This document shows positions 33,353 through 41,217 of a stretch of 41,217 nucleotides of DNA, one piece after another. Position numbers and translations under genes: made by a program. Origin of the DNA: Bacteroidales bacterium (lineage in GTDB: Bacteria > Bacteroidota > Bacteroidia > Bacteroidales > P3); the NCBI GenBank assembly GCA_016283175.1, contig JAEEMK010000056.1:1-41217 (forward strand). Direction: 5' to 3'. The notes under the pieces were generated by a model that was not told the DNA's origin, did no database searches, and saw only the letters and a program-made list of their open reading frames with translations. Within the stretch, counting starts at the first letter, position 1. Each line of letters begins with the position of its first letter.

Positions 33353-35472
33353 TTAGTTTCTTCGTTCTCTCTATGCTCAGTCATTCTAAGAATCCAGGGG
33401 ATATTGCGTGTAATCATACAGTCGTTCACCTGGCTGTCGATTAGTTTGTATGGTTTTATATGGTGATGGATGAAGACATATTTGTTTTGTACGAGCTTTT
33501 CGGAGAATTCTTTGTGCAGATACTTATCCTCGTTCTCGGTCGGCGTGCGGAAACCCATAAGCAGTTTCTCGACATTCCATCGGTTATGTTCAACCACGGC
33601 AAGAGCATCGACCTCTTTGTCAGTAAGCTCCTGACGGTCGGCAGAGAGGTCGGTATGTTCCAACCCCCTCATACGCCGCAGCGTGTCGAGCTTGATATTG
33701 ATGGAGTAAGCACTGTAAAGGCTCGACCAACGGTCGGCGACTTTTCTGTCGACCCACAGCTCCTCGGCTTTTGCCATTATGACTGTATTTGTCAACCCAT
33801 CGTGATTACCGCCGATAGTGTATAGCAAATTGATGAGTTTGGCACGTTGCAGGGAAACATTGTCGCGGCTGAAGCCAGTGTCAATCATACCGAAAGGATA
33901 GATATTGGCAAAGCGTCCCTTACGTTTCACCTCTATGAGTGCGCCATTTTCAACATAACGATATATCTTCTCATTGTAAGAGTCTTGACAGCGAAGGTTG
34001 GTGACGAAATTGTCCGAGCGGTCCTGACGTATGAACAACGGCGTGTCGGTTTGATAGATGGTGTCGGGCATATTCATTCCAAAGGTGAAGTTGTCCTTGG
34101 GATTGCGCATAGCAATGAATATGGTCAGCGATTGGTTTTTGTCAGTAGCATATTTGCACAGTTCATCCTGAACCTTCTTGGAGAAGGCGTCGCCTTTGAT
34201 AAAATGGAACTCCGTGTCAAGGAACCCCTCGTCTCCCAGACGTTTTATGCCGCATCCATTGTCATCGCTCAAGTCCTCATACAGCGGAGGCTCGACATCG
34301 AAGAAGTGTCTGTAGCGAGTGACAAACTGGGCCATTTCCTGGTCGGCATTCTTGTCGATGAAAGTTATGCGCGTCTTGCGCATTTTTTCGTCCTTGCGCA
34401 GCGGGAAATGCAGGACATTGGCAGCCTCGATAGACATCGCCACCGAACAGGTTGTGATACCCACAAAGACCAGATGAGCGTAGCGTTCCTCGTCGCCCTT
34501 TTCGCGCAACATAGCAGGATAACTTATAGGATTGCCGCTATCCTGCTTGTCAATATAATTGCCCTTGACAAAGACCTGCTTGGCCCATCCCGTGTAGAAA
34601 TTGTAAGGCATAAAAGAAATGCCCAGCTGGTTGACCTCATCGAAAATCTCCGTAGTCTTGAAAGCCGTGTAGGTGTCCAAGTCTTCAAAGACACAAGTGA
34701 TGCGCTGCGGAAGCGTTATGCTGTCGCCTTTTTCTTTCTTCAGCTCCGACAAATAGCTGCAGATGCTGTCTACATTCTCGACATTCATCGCATCGTGGGT
34801 CTCAATATTGCGTCGTCCGACGATGAATATCTCCTTGGCAGCCTCGAGATGTATTTTCGGATAGCACTCCTTCATTGTACGGTGACCATAGTTGACGATG
34901 ATGCGTTCCATCAGCTTGCTTGCCACCGACTTGGCGAGCCACTCCCTTATTTTCTCAGCATTTACGGCCGTCAGTATAAGTACATAGGCATCTTTGTCCC
35001 TTTTGAAAATGTCGAAGATGATGGCTGGAACCATATCGTCGTATCCCATAATGACATAATGGCCAGAAAGAAGGTAGAATACACGGCCACCGCGATGATC
35101 GTCGACACGGCGGCTTATACTGTTTGTTATCAAGGAAATAATCATTCCGCTGAAAAGGAAGACTCCGAGTAAATATGTAAATCCACTTACAAACAGCATC
35201 CATCCTTGAACATCAACGTCCTTTCCCGCATCAAAAATATACAGCGTGTTAAGAGCATTGGTATCAATAAGAAGATAGAGCGGCAACGACCATTTGCTCA
35301 TTTTGTTGGCATCGCAAAACTTCTCCCACTCTGCACCCGAGAACGACAGCATTGCATACGACAAGACAAATGCCAGTACCATCATAATCAACAGTACCAG
35401 TCCCTGCTTCCACAAGTTGGAAGAAAGAATCCTGTCAAATGTCAGGATTCCTTTTCTCAGCCTTTTTGTCAT
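33349..35472 (-). CDS. Two-TM Castor/RCK-type channel-like protein with C-terminal RyR domain
   Basis: A 707-residue protein. TM1 spans about residues 24-44 and TM2 about 92-117. TM2 runs into SLITNSISRRVDDHRGG, the junction seen in Castor/Pollux-type channels. A TrkA/RCK-like Rossmann domain starts at GHYVIMGYDDM (about 137), and a second one near HLVFVGITTCSVAMSIEAAN (about 337). Both lack a clean GxGxxG. The last 90 residues are a RyR domain: VEHNRWNVEKLLMGF, then HHIKPYKLID and NIPWIL. Prokaryotic RyR domains are linked to Rossmann and nucleotide-signalling proteins and are suspected ligand sensors. I infer a gated ion channel in the inner membrane. It is coupled by 4-nt overlaps to a small coiled-coil protein gene upstream and an LtaS-like gene downstream. 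Confidence 0.75.
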   Translation of the reverse strand: MTKRLRKGILTFDRILSSNLWKQGLVLLIMMVLAFVLSYAMLSFSGAEWEKFCDANKMSKWSLPLYLLIDTNALNTLYIFDAGKDVDVQGWMLFVSGFTYLLGVFLFSGMIISLITNSISRRVDDHRGGRVFYLLSGHYVIMGYDDMVPAIIFDIFKRDKDAYVLILTAVNAEKIREWLAKSVASKLMERIIVNYGHRTMKECYPKIHLEAAKEIFIVGRRNIETHDAMNVENVDSICSYLSELKKEKGDSITLPQRITCVFEDLDTYTAFKTTEIFDEVNQLGISFMPYNFYTGWAKQVFVKGNYIDKQDSGNPISYPAMLREKGDEERYAHLVFVGITTCSVAMSIEAANVLHFPLRKDEKMRKTRITFIDKNADQEMAQFVTRYRHFFDVEPPLYEDLSDDNGCGIKRLGDEGFLDTEFHFIKGDAFSKKVQDELCKYATDKNQSLTIFIAMRNPKDNFTFGMNMPDTIYQTDTPLFIRQDRSDNFVTNLRCQDSYNEKIYRYVENGALIEVKRKGRFANIYPFGMIDTGFSRDNVSLQRAKLINLLYTIGGNHDGLTNTVIMAKAEELWVDRKVADRWSSLYSAYSINIKLDTLRRMRGLEHTDLSADRQELTDKEVDALAVVEHNRWNVEKLLMGFRTPTENEDKYLHKEFSEKLVQNKYVFIHHHIKPYKLIDSQVNDCMITRNIPWILRMTEHRENEETN

Positions 35473-35765
35473 AGGAGTTTTTGTTTTTTAAGTTCAAACT
35501 CCCGATCCTCAACCAATACCTTACGATTGTATTCCTTGTCGTCACGGTTGCGATCTTTCTCTTTCCACTCACGCTCGCGACAGATATCTTCGACCTCCCA
35601 TTGCCTCCTCTGCTCGCGTTCTTCCTTTTTAGCGTTCAGCTGCTTACATTTGTAGCAATAAAGCAATGACATACCGATAATGGCCAAAATCAAGAACATA
35701 AGGCATACGGCACAGGCCACGCTGCAAGATGCAAAGCAGCAGTTCAATTGTAATACATTCATCAT
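35469..35765 (-). CDS. Small membrane-anchored coiled-coil protein
   Basis: A 98-residue protein that I do not recognise as a known family. Residues about 9-36 are one Cys-rich membrane segment (CLMFLILAIIGMSLLYCYKC). The remaining 60 residues are highly charged and predicted coiled coil (KKEEREQRRQWEVEDICRER, then KDRNRDDKEYNRKV). The stop overlaps the start of the channel-like gene by 4 nt, so it is probably a partner or regulatory subunit of that protein. ATG 35762 directly after the first ATG is an alternative start. A Bacteroidota promoter lies 79 nt upstream. Confidence 0.7.
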   Translation of the reverse strand: MMNVLQLNCCFASCSVACAVCLMFLILAIIGMSLLYCYKCKQLNAKKEEREQRRQWEVEDICREREWKEKDRNRDDKEYNRKVLVEDREFELKKQKLL

Positions 35766-35843
35766 ATCAGCATTGTTTATTTATTACCCAATTGTGTTAT
35801 TTCCAACAATATAGCGTATTCTATAAGACACAGCGCCAATATG

Positions 35844-35872
35844 CAAATATACATATAATTTTTGATTTTCAA
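35844..35872 (-). promoter_or_regulatory. Promoter of the coiled-coil/RyR-channel operon
   Basis: On the minus strand TATATTTG (35844-35851) is an exact TAnnTTTG box. TTG at 35870-35872, 18 nt upstream, fits the -33 element and overlaps the sbcC stop codon. This separates the operon from sbcC. Confidence 0.65.
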
Positions 35873-38800
35873 GGCTCATATACAATTTCCACCTTGCTGC
35901 GCCCCTCGCCCACCTTTTTGAGTTTTATTTTGTTGGGAATGCATCCCAGCAACTCTTCGCGATGTGAAATAATGCCTACACGACGGTCACTTTGGCCGCT
36001 TATCTCACCAAGACGACTCAACGTGTTCATCACGCTGTCGAGGCACTCCTGATCGAGAGTGCCGAAACCTTCGTCGATGAAGAGAATGTTGACATTCATA
36101 TCAGGACGGTTCAAGGATGACAAAGCGAGCGAAAGGGCGAGTGAAATCATAAACTTTTCGCCTCCCGACAGCACCGCCGCGCTGCGCACCTCGTTGCGAT
36201 TGAAACGGTCCAAGACCAATATCGACAGATGCTCGTTCTCGGAATTGCAGGTCAACGTATAGCGATTGGTAATCCTCTTCAAATAATGGTTTGCATTGTT
36301 CAGCAGCGGTGTCAATATGTGTGTCTGCACCAAATTGCGGAACCTATCGCCATTCTCGCCGCCGAAGTACTTGTCCATCAAGTGCCAATGGTCGTTTTCC
36401 TTTTGTGCTTTTTTGTATTCCAGCTCTGCTGCATCAAGTTTTTTCTGATGCATCGCATTGGTTTCAAGTGTGGTTTTGGCCTTCGTATATAGTTCGGTGG
36501 CATCACGTTCACCAGCTTCGGCTTCTGCATACAGCCTTTCAAGCTCCACCTTGTCGGGCACTTCGTCGCCATCTGCAAGACCAAGTGCCTTGCGAGCCTC
36601 AACTATGGCGGCCAAAGCATCACCAAGACTCTTTTCCCACGCTTTGATGTTGCTTTCTATATCTGCGACGTATTTTCTTGCCGACGACACGTCATCACGT
36701 CTGGAAACCAAATCCACAAGATACTTTTCGTCCTTGCCGCTATGCTGACGCCATTGACTCAACACATCCTCGCAAGCAGCAATCGTTTTGCGACATTCTG
36801 CCAATGTGTTGTCGACCACGCTGCACAGCGACGACATTTCATTCCACTCTTTCAACGGATCGCTGCACAATTGCGGCATCACGTCGGCAGCGGTCCAATC
36901 GGAATGCTGCCTTGCGATAGAATCCTTGATGCCGTTAATGCTGTTCAAAAGGTCGCGCTGTCTGGCTTGCATAGCATCCGCCTCCAAGTAACTTTTTTTT
37001 CTTGCAAGATATTCCGACGACTCAGCCTTCAACTGCTCAACCGTTTCGTCGAGGTGTTCCTGCCAGCCGGGAAACCATAGTGCCAATCTCATTTCCAGCT
37101 GTTGGGAGTCCGCTTCCAAGTCCTGCTTAGCTTTCCTGGCTTTTTCCGCCAATTCGCTTATCCTGTCGGCATTGTGCTTTACACTTCCCTTGACCGAGGC
37201 CAGCCGATCCGTGGCAGCATTCAGCTTGTCGTCAAGCGGCTTTTTCCCCTTAAGTTTGGCATCCATTTCCTCCTGCAAATCAGACAGCATTTTGCGTTTC
37301 TTGTCAAGGGAAGCTTCCTGATCAGCCACTTGAAGCAGTTTGTCGGCAATGGCTTTGTCGACATCGCCGGTCTTGTCAATGCCTGCCTTGGCCATACGCG
37401 TGGCAAGAGCATCTCTTCCTCCTTCGACTTCATTGGTCAGTTTCCGCAATTGCTCCTCCTGCGATTTCACACGACTTTCCGCAGAGCCTACGGCACCTGT
37501 GGCTGCATTCAGTTCCGCCTGCACCTTCTCGACCTCTTCCTTTGTATGCCTGCGTTCCTCTTCGTATGGCGTCACCAGCTGGGCAAACTGTTCCTTAGTC
37601 AGAATAGTGTCTGCAATCTTTTGACCGCAGAGCGGACAGATGTCGGTATGCTCGTTGACAATCATCTGGCGAAGTTCGTCAAGTTTCTCGTCCAGACTTG
37701 CGTCGATGGCTGCCAGACGGCGCATAGCTTTCTCATAGGCACGCTGTGCCGTGGCGAAGCGTTCCGAAACCTCGTTGCGATTTTTTTTCTTTGACTCCAA
37801 TTCTTCTTTCAGCTTCGACAAAGCCGACTCCAACTCCTTTTGAGACTCCACCTTGACAATCCAAGTTTCATAATCCGCACGCAGCTTCTCGTAAGCCGCT
37901 TTGAACTGCAGAATGTTTTTTATGTCGGCATCCAGCTTTCGGGGGTCGAGTTCCTCTATTTTCTTCAGCACGCTGTCGACAGCATCCTGCACAGTCTTCA
38001 CATCGGCGGCGGCATCCGCTCTTTCCTTCTCGGCCGATGCCAGTTCTTTCGCGAGAGGCTCGACGCGTTCCTCAGCTCCAGTCTTCTCCCTGTGCAACGC
38101 TTCAAGTGCGGCACTGTTGCGTTGGTACTGCTCCATCTGCGAGCACACCGCGGTGGCTTCCGAATAAAGTCTGTCGCGCTCCTTGCGTTCCTCCAGCCAA
38201 TCCAATTCGACTTTCAGTTTTTCCGATTCGACTAAAAACACCCTCTCTCTTTCCGCCAGATCAGCCATCAGCAGGCCGCAACGGGATTTCAGTTCACCTT
38301 CCCTCTCCAAAGCATCGGCAAGAGCCTTGCGTTTTGCGCTCATCTCGTCCATACTGCGGCGCTCTTTTTCGGTTGCGTCCCAGTCGCGACAAAGGTTCCT
38401 CAACGACACAAACTCTTCGCCAGCCATCTCAGAACGAAGCGTTTCCAGATGCTTTTCCGAAACAGTTTTCCTCTCTATGCCGTCCAATATTTTTGTCACC
38501 AGTTTGATTTGGAAGTCCAATCCCTTCCTTCGCTGCGAAGCCACACTACGCTTTTCGTCCGCCTCTTGCAGCTGGTTTTCATATTGTTGGCGCACGTCGT
38601 CAGGGAAGACAAACCCTTCTGCTGTCCTATACGCCTTCTCGGCAGCAGTCGAAGCACCCTTTTTACGGTCGTAGATAGCGTGGACAGCTTTGCCATAGAC
38701 GGAGAATATTCTCGTATTCGTAAGCCTTTCCAATATGTCGGAACGTTCCTTTCGACCGCCACACAAAAAGTCGGCAAACTGACCCTGTGCAAGCATAGCC

Positions 38801-39318
38801 ATACGGTTGAACTGTTCAAAGTTCATTCCCACGGCGTTCTCGATAGCCTTTCCGCACTGTTCGCCCTCCAGAACATCCTTGTCACCCTCATACAAGAACC
38901 AGCGCCGATAACTGCGCAGCATACCCTTGGACTTCCTATAGCCAAGCTGCATTTTGGCACGATAGGTCACACCGTCGTTGCCCAAGAAGACAACCTCGCT
39001 GTAGCATTCGTCCTTTTCGCTGATTCCAAGGCGCGTATATTGCTCTATACTGGTAATGCTCATCTCGCTTCCAATGGACGTTGTGAAGGTGTTGCGCAGA
39101 CGGTTTTCGACACTTTTCACACGTGGCGTATTGCCATACAAAGCCATAGCTATGCCGTCGAGCAGCACCGACTTGCCAGTGCCTGTGTCGCCGAAAATGA
39201 GGAACTTTTGCGCTGCCTTGCCTGTGTCGGGATCAACAAGACCGGCGTCTTTCTCAAAATTGATGTCAGCCTTCTCAATCGAGGCGATATTTCTCAGGTG
39301 AAGCTCAAGTATTTTCAT
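35869..39318 (-). CDS. sbcC: Exonuclease SbcC (Rad50-like ATPase subunit)
   Basis: A 1149-residue SMC-like ATPase. The N-terminal Walker A is FGDTGTGKSVLLDGIAMALY. Long coiled coils flank a zinc hook (DICPLCGQKI, CPxC) near the middle. The C-terminal lobe has the signature LSGGEKFMISLALSLAL and Walker B ILFIDEGFGTLD. With SbcD it forms the nuclease that cuts DNA hairpins and protein-blocked ends. This is notable because large perfect palindromes occur in the same window. It starts in a 4-nt overlap with the sbcD stop. Confidence 0.96.
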   Translation of the reverse strand: MKILELHLRNIASIEKADINFEKDAGLVDPDTGKAAQKFLIFGDTGTGKSVLLDGIAMALYGNTPRVKSVENRLRNTFTTSIGSEMSITSIEQYTRLGISEKDECYSEVVFLGNDGVTYRAKMQLGYRKSKGMLRSYRRWFLYEGDKDVLEGEQCGKAIENAVGMNFEQFNRMAMLAQGQFADFLCGGRKERSDILERLTNTRIFSVYGKAVHAIYDRKKGASTAAEKAYRTAEGFVFPDDVRQQYENQLQEADEKRSVASQRRKGLDFQIKLVTKILDGIERKTVSEKHLETLRSEMAGEEFVSLRNLCRDWDATEKERRSMDEMSAKRKALADALEREGELKSRCGLLMADLAERERVFLVESEKLKVELDWLEERKERDRLYSEATAVCSQMEQYQRNSAALEALHREKTGAEERVEPLAKELASAEKERADAAADVKTVQDAVDSVLKKIEELDPRKLDADIKNILQFKAAYEKLRADYETWIVKVESQKELESALSKLKEELESKKKNRNEVSERFATAQRAYEKAMRRLAAIDASLDEKLDELRQMIVNEHTDICPLCGQKIADTILTKEQFAQLVTPYEEERRHTKEEVEKVQAELNAATGAVGSAESRVKSQEEQLRKLTNEVEGGRDALATRMAKAGIDKTGDVDKAIADKLLQVADQEASLDKKRKMLSDLQEEMDAKLKGKKPLDDKLNAATDRLASVKGSVKHNADRISELAEKARKAKQDLEADSQQLEMRLALWFPGWQEHLDETVEQLKAESSEYLARKKSYLEADAMQARQRDLLNSINGIKDSIARQHSDWTAADVMPQLCSDPLKEWNEMSSLCSVVDNTLAECRKTIAACEDVLSQWRQHSGKDEKYLVDLVSRRDDVSSARKYVADIESNIKAWEKSLGDALAAIVEARKALGLADGDEVPDKVELERLYAEAEAGERDATELYTKAKTTLETNAMHQKKLDAAELEYKKAQKENDHWHLMDKYFGGENGDRFRNLVQTHILTPLLNNANHYLKRITNRYTLTCNSENEHLSILVLDRFNRNEVRSAAVLSGGEKFMISLALSLALSSLNRPDMNVNILFIDEGFGTLDQECLDSVMNTLSRLGEISGQSDRRVGIISHREELLGCIPNKIKLKKVGEGRSKVEIVYEP

Positions 39319-40550
39319 TTGCCACTGTCTCCTTTCCGCATTTCCTCTTCAATTTCAAGAAAATCTTTTTCTATCTCCTCTATTTTCAATTCCGGGTAAT
39401 TGTCCATCGTTTTCTTAATGAATTCCAGTGGGTTGGACATCTGTTGCAATTCGGCGACCTCAAAAACCGGTTTCTCGCAGGATTCCTCATCCACAGCCTC
39501 ATTCTCGCGGATAATCTGCGGATTGTATCGCACCTCGTTGTCGGTCGACTCTAGTTTTTTATAAATAGTCTGCTGAAAATCAACAGGCAACGCACAGCCA
39601 GCATCGACACGAAGGCGTATATATCCGCGACCGTTCTCGTTGCAGAAACGGTCGACAGAGTCATATAGTTCCTCGGCCGACTGGAATGCCGGCTCGCCTG
39701 TCTGCGGCAAGACATAGAAATGCCTCAATTCGTCGATTCTCAGACGTCTCAATTCTACCGTACCGTTATGGCGGTCTATGTCGACAAGGCTGACCGTGTG
39801 AGGGTATTGCTCATCGCAGCTCACGTGCAGCGCGCTGCCCGCATAACGGGCAATGCCGGCCGCATACGTGCTTTGCTCCCTGCTTTCGTCGCCGATGTCG
39901 AAACCCAACGTCTGCGGACGATGGATATGTCCAAGAGCCAGATAGTCGTAGCCACTGCCCAGCTCATTTATAGCAAAAGCCTTGAGATTGCCGATATCGG
40001 TATGGCCCTCACTGTTGCTGCCCGCCACAGCCTGGTGAGCCATCATCACCACAGGCCGTCCATCGCTGTTGCGCTGCGCCACGCAGTCCAGCAGCGACTG
40101 CAGGATTTCACTGCGCAGGCTCGACATAAAAGGCAACGCAACGATGAAACCCGACGGCAGTTCGACGATGAAACGGTCTTGCCAGCCATCGTCGCTGGCA
40201 GAAACGTCAAAAGCCGGGCCGTGACCTACCAGCTTGACACCGGACAAGCCCCAAACCTCGCGGTCGGCCTGCACACGCGCTGCCGAATCGTGGTTGCCGG
40301 CAGTGACGACAATCTTCACATCCGGGAAACGTCTGTGCAGCGCCACAAACGAACTGTTGAAAAAGTCTCTGACAGCGGCGCTGGGCTGCTGGATGTCAAA
40401 GATGTCGCCGCTCACCAGCAGCGCATCAGGACGGTACATCTCGCACCACTCCTCAATCTGACGGAAAAAATGACGGTGTTCGTCAAACCTCTCGTAGTAC
40501 TGGTACATAATCTGTCCCAGATGCAGGTCGGCAGTATGCAAAATCCTCAT
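39315..40550 (-). CDS. sbcD: Exonuclease SbcD (Mre11-like nuclease subunit)
   Basis: A 411-residue metallophosphoesterase. The metal-binding motifs are MRILHTADLHLGQIMY (Asp 8, His 10), LVSGDIFDIQ, TAGNHDSAA and LALGHIHRPQ. It supplies the Mn-dependent endo/exonuclease activity of the SbcCD complex. The C-terminal 70 residues are charged and probably bind SbcC. The stop overlaps the sbcC start by 4 nt. The start follows the TSCPD gene by 42 nt. Confidence 0.95.
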   Translation of the reverse strand: MRILHTADLHLGQIMYQYYERFDEHRHFFRQIEEWCEMYRPDALLVSGDIFDIQQPSAAVRDFFNSSFVALHRRFPDVKIVVTAGNHDSAARVQADREVWGLSGVKLVGHGPAFDVSASDDGWQDRFIVELPSGFIVALPFMSSLRSEILQSLLDCVAQRNSDGRPVVMMAHQAVAGSNSEGHTDIGNLKAFAINELGSGYDYLALGHIHRPQTLGFDIGDESREQSTYAAGIARYAGSALHVSCDEQYPHTVSLVDIDRHNGTVELRRLRIDELRHFYVLPQTGEPAFQSAEELYDSVDRFCNENGRGYIRLRVDAGCALPVDFQQTIYKKLESTDNEVRYNPQIIRENEAVDEESCEKPVFEVAELQQMSNPLEFIKKTMDNYPELKIEEIEKDFLEIEEEMRKGDSGK

Positions 40551-40592
40551 AGCAAAACCTTTACAAATCCATAAACAATAAAATAAGAGTTA

Positions 40593-40847
40593 TCAGCAGC
40601 CTTCAATTTCGCCCAAAGCACGAGCCAGCTGATCGGGGCAGCTCGTATCCTTGAACCCGCAGCGTATGCCTCCCAGTTTGGCGCGCACCTCCTCGACAGG
40701 CATACCCTCAACCAGGCGGCTTATTCCCTGCAAATTGCCGTTGCAGCCGCCCAAATACTGCACATTGTGCAAACGTCCATCGTCATCCACTTCAAAATCA
40801 ATCTGAAACGAGCAAGTTCCTTCGGTCTGATAAGAATATTTCTTCAT
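40593..40847 (-). CDS. TSCPD domain protein (TIGR03905-type)
   Basis: An 84-residue protein with four conserved cysteines, including GGCNGNLQGISRLVEGM and CGFKDTSCPDQLARAL. The TSCPD motif gives the family its name. The same domain occurs at the C-terminus of some ribonucleotide reductases; the role of the stand-alone protein is unknown. It precedes sbcD by 42 nt in the same direction and may be co-transcribed. Confidence 0.9.
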   Translation of the reverse strand: MKKYSYQTEGTCSFQIDFEVDDDGRLHNVQYLGGCNGNLQGISRLVEGMPVEEVRAKLGGIRCGFKDTSCPDQLARALGEIEGC

Positions 40848-41122
40848 ATATGGCTTATAATGTTTTATAGTTTAAACAATTCGAGATAGTCAATGCTGAA
40901 ATACAACAATCCAACCACCCGCCTCCAACCATTGCAGAGGACAAATAAATAACGTAACAAAAACGCTTTTATTACACAATGTTGAAAAGTTGTCACTCAT
41001 TGGCAAGCGACACTCCACGGTGATAACAAACCCCTACCAAGCTGAAAATAAACCATTTGTATAACCAAGGAGAAATCAACTTTCCAACACACTGTAAACC
41101 AACCACTCACAAGACCTGCATA
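40848..41122. other. Intergenic region before palindromic element 3
   Basis: AT-rich sequence without a supported gene, RNA or clear TAnnTTTG promoter on either strand. I see nothing specific in it. Confidence 0.4.
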
Positions 41123-41217
41123 GGCATATGTACAGTATTTGTACAGTATATGTACAGTATATGTACGCTTTAGAAGCGTACATATACTGTACATATACTG
41201 TACAAATACTGTACATA
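41123..41217. repeat. Palindromic element 3 (right arm cut by window edge)
   Basis: Left arm 41123-41170 starts GGCATATGTACAG and is identical to that of element 2 up to GTACGCTT. The centre is TAG. The right arm from 41174 is an exact reverse complement as far as the window end at 41217. About four more bases would complete it. The left flank does not share the TTTTCCCTG of the other two elements. Confidence 0.9.

Noticed and set aside
33847-35172. 441-codon open frame on the plus strand
   Set aside because: It is antisense to the RyR-channel gene, which has clear domains, and the plus-strand product resembles nothing.

Overview
The window looks like chromosomal DNA from a Bacteroidota bacterium, most likely order Bacteroidales. 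Several things point there: two secreted proteins with type IX secretion (T9SS) type B C-terminal sorting domains, families largely confined to this phylum (DUF4270, DUF4296, DUF3078, DUF6266, short GT5 synthase), promoters of the TTTG-N19-TAnnTTTG type, and few Shine-Dalgarno sequences. Genus cannot be read from the sequence. Most genes have moderately high GC. The exception is a three-gene DNA-modification block at 23.9-28.95 kb, which is visibly more AT-rich.

Layout, left half. The 3' end of rpsA and its terminator (1-582) are followed by a repeat-rich spacer. Two tandem 936-residue T9SS cargo paralogues (1104-6749) share an almost identical N-terminal 400 residues and have diverged C-terminal parts. 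recQ (6755-8650) overlaps maf tail to tail. A leftward unit GT5 synthase - DUF4270 lipoprotein - MORN_2/YwqK repeat protein - maf covers 12619-8614. Then come recX and a DUF3078 protein (13170-14768), a leftward SAM-hydroxide adenosyltransferase, and a rightward unit sufC - sufD - PorE-like TPR/propeller protein - MsbA-type ABC exporter (16004-21479). A tRNA-Val(TAC) with its own promoter and terminator follows, then a DUF4296 lipoprotein and comM/yifB.

Layout, right half. Between comM and queF sits a probable horizontally acquired island (about 23815-29031) coding for an N6-adenine methyltransferase, a C5-cytosine methyltransferase and a large type IIG-like nuclease-methyltransferase. The last 92 bp of comM are repeated after the island, with four differences that are all synonymous. 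After queF come a DUF6266 gene, then a leftward, translationally coupled unit: a small membrane coiled-coil protein, a two-TM Castor/RCK-type channel-like protein ending in a RyR domain, and an LtaS-like sulfatase-fold membrane enzyme, followed by DUF456. The last leftward genes are TSCPD - sbcD - sbcC.

The most unusual feature is a family of about 100-bp near-perfect palindromes at 725-827, 12708-12806 and 41123-41217 (the last cut by the window edge). Each arm carries an 11-bp repeat of the form TGTACAGTATN. They are intergenic and nearly identical, and I cannot assign them to a known element. The other top candidates for follow-up are the RyR-channel operon, the comM-embedded modification island and the mosaic T9SS cargo pair.
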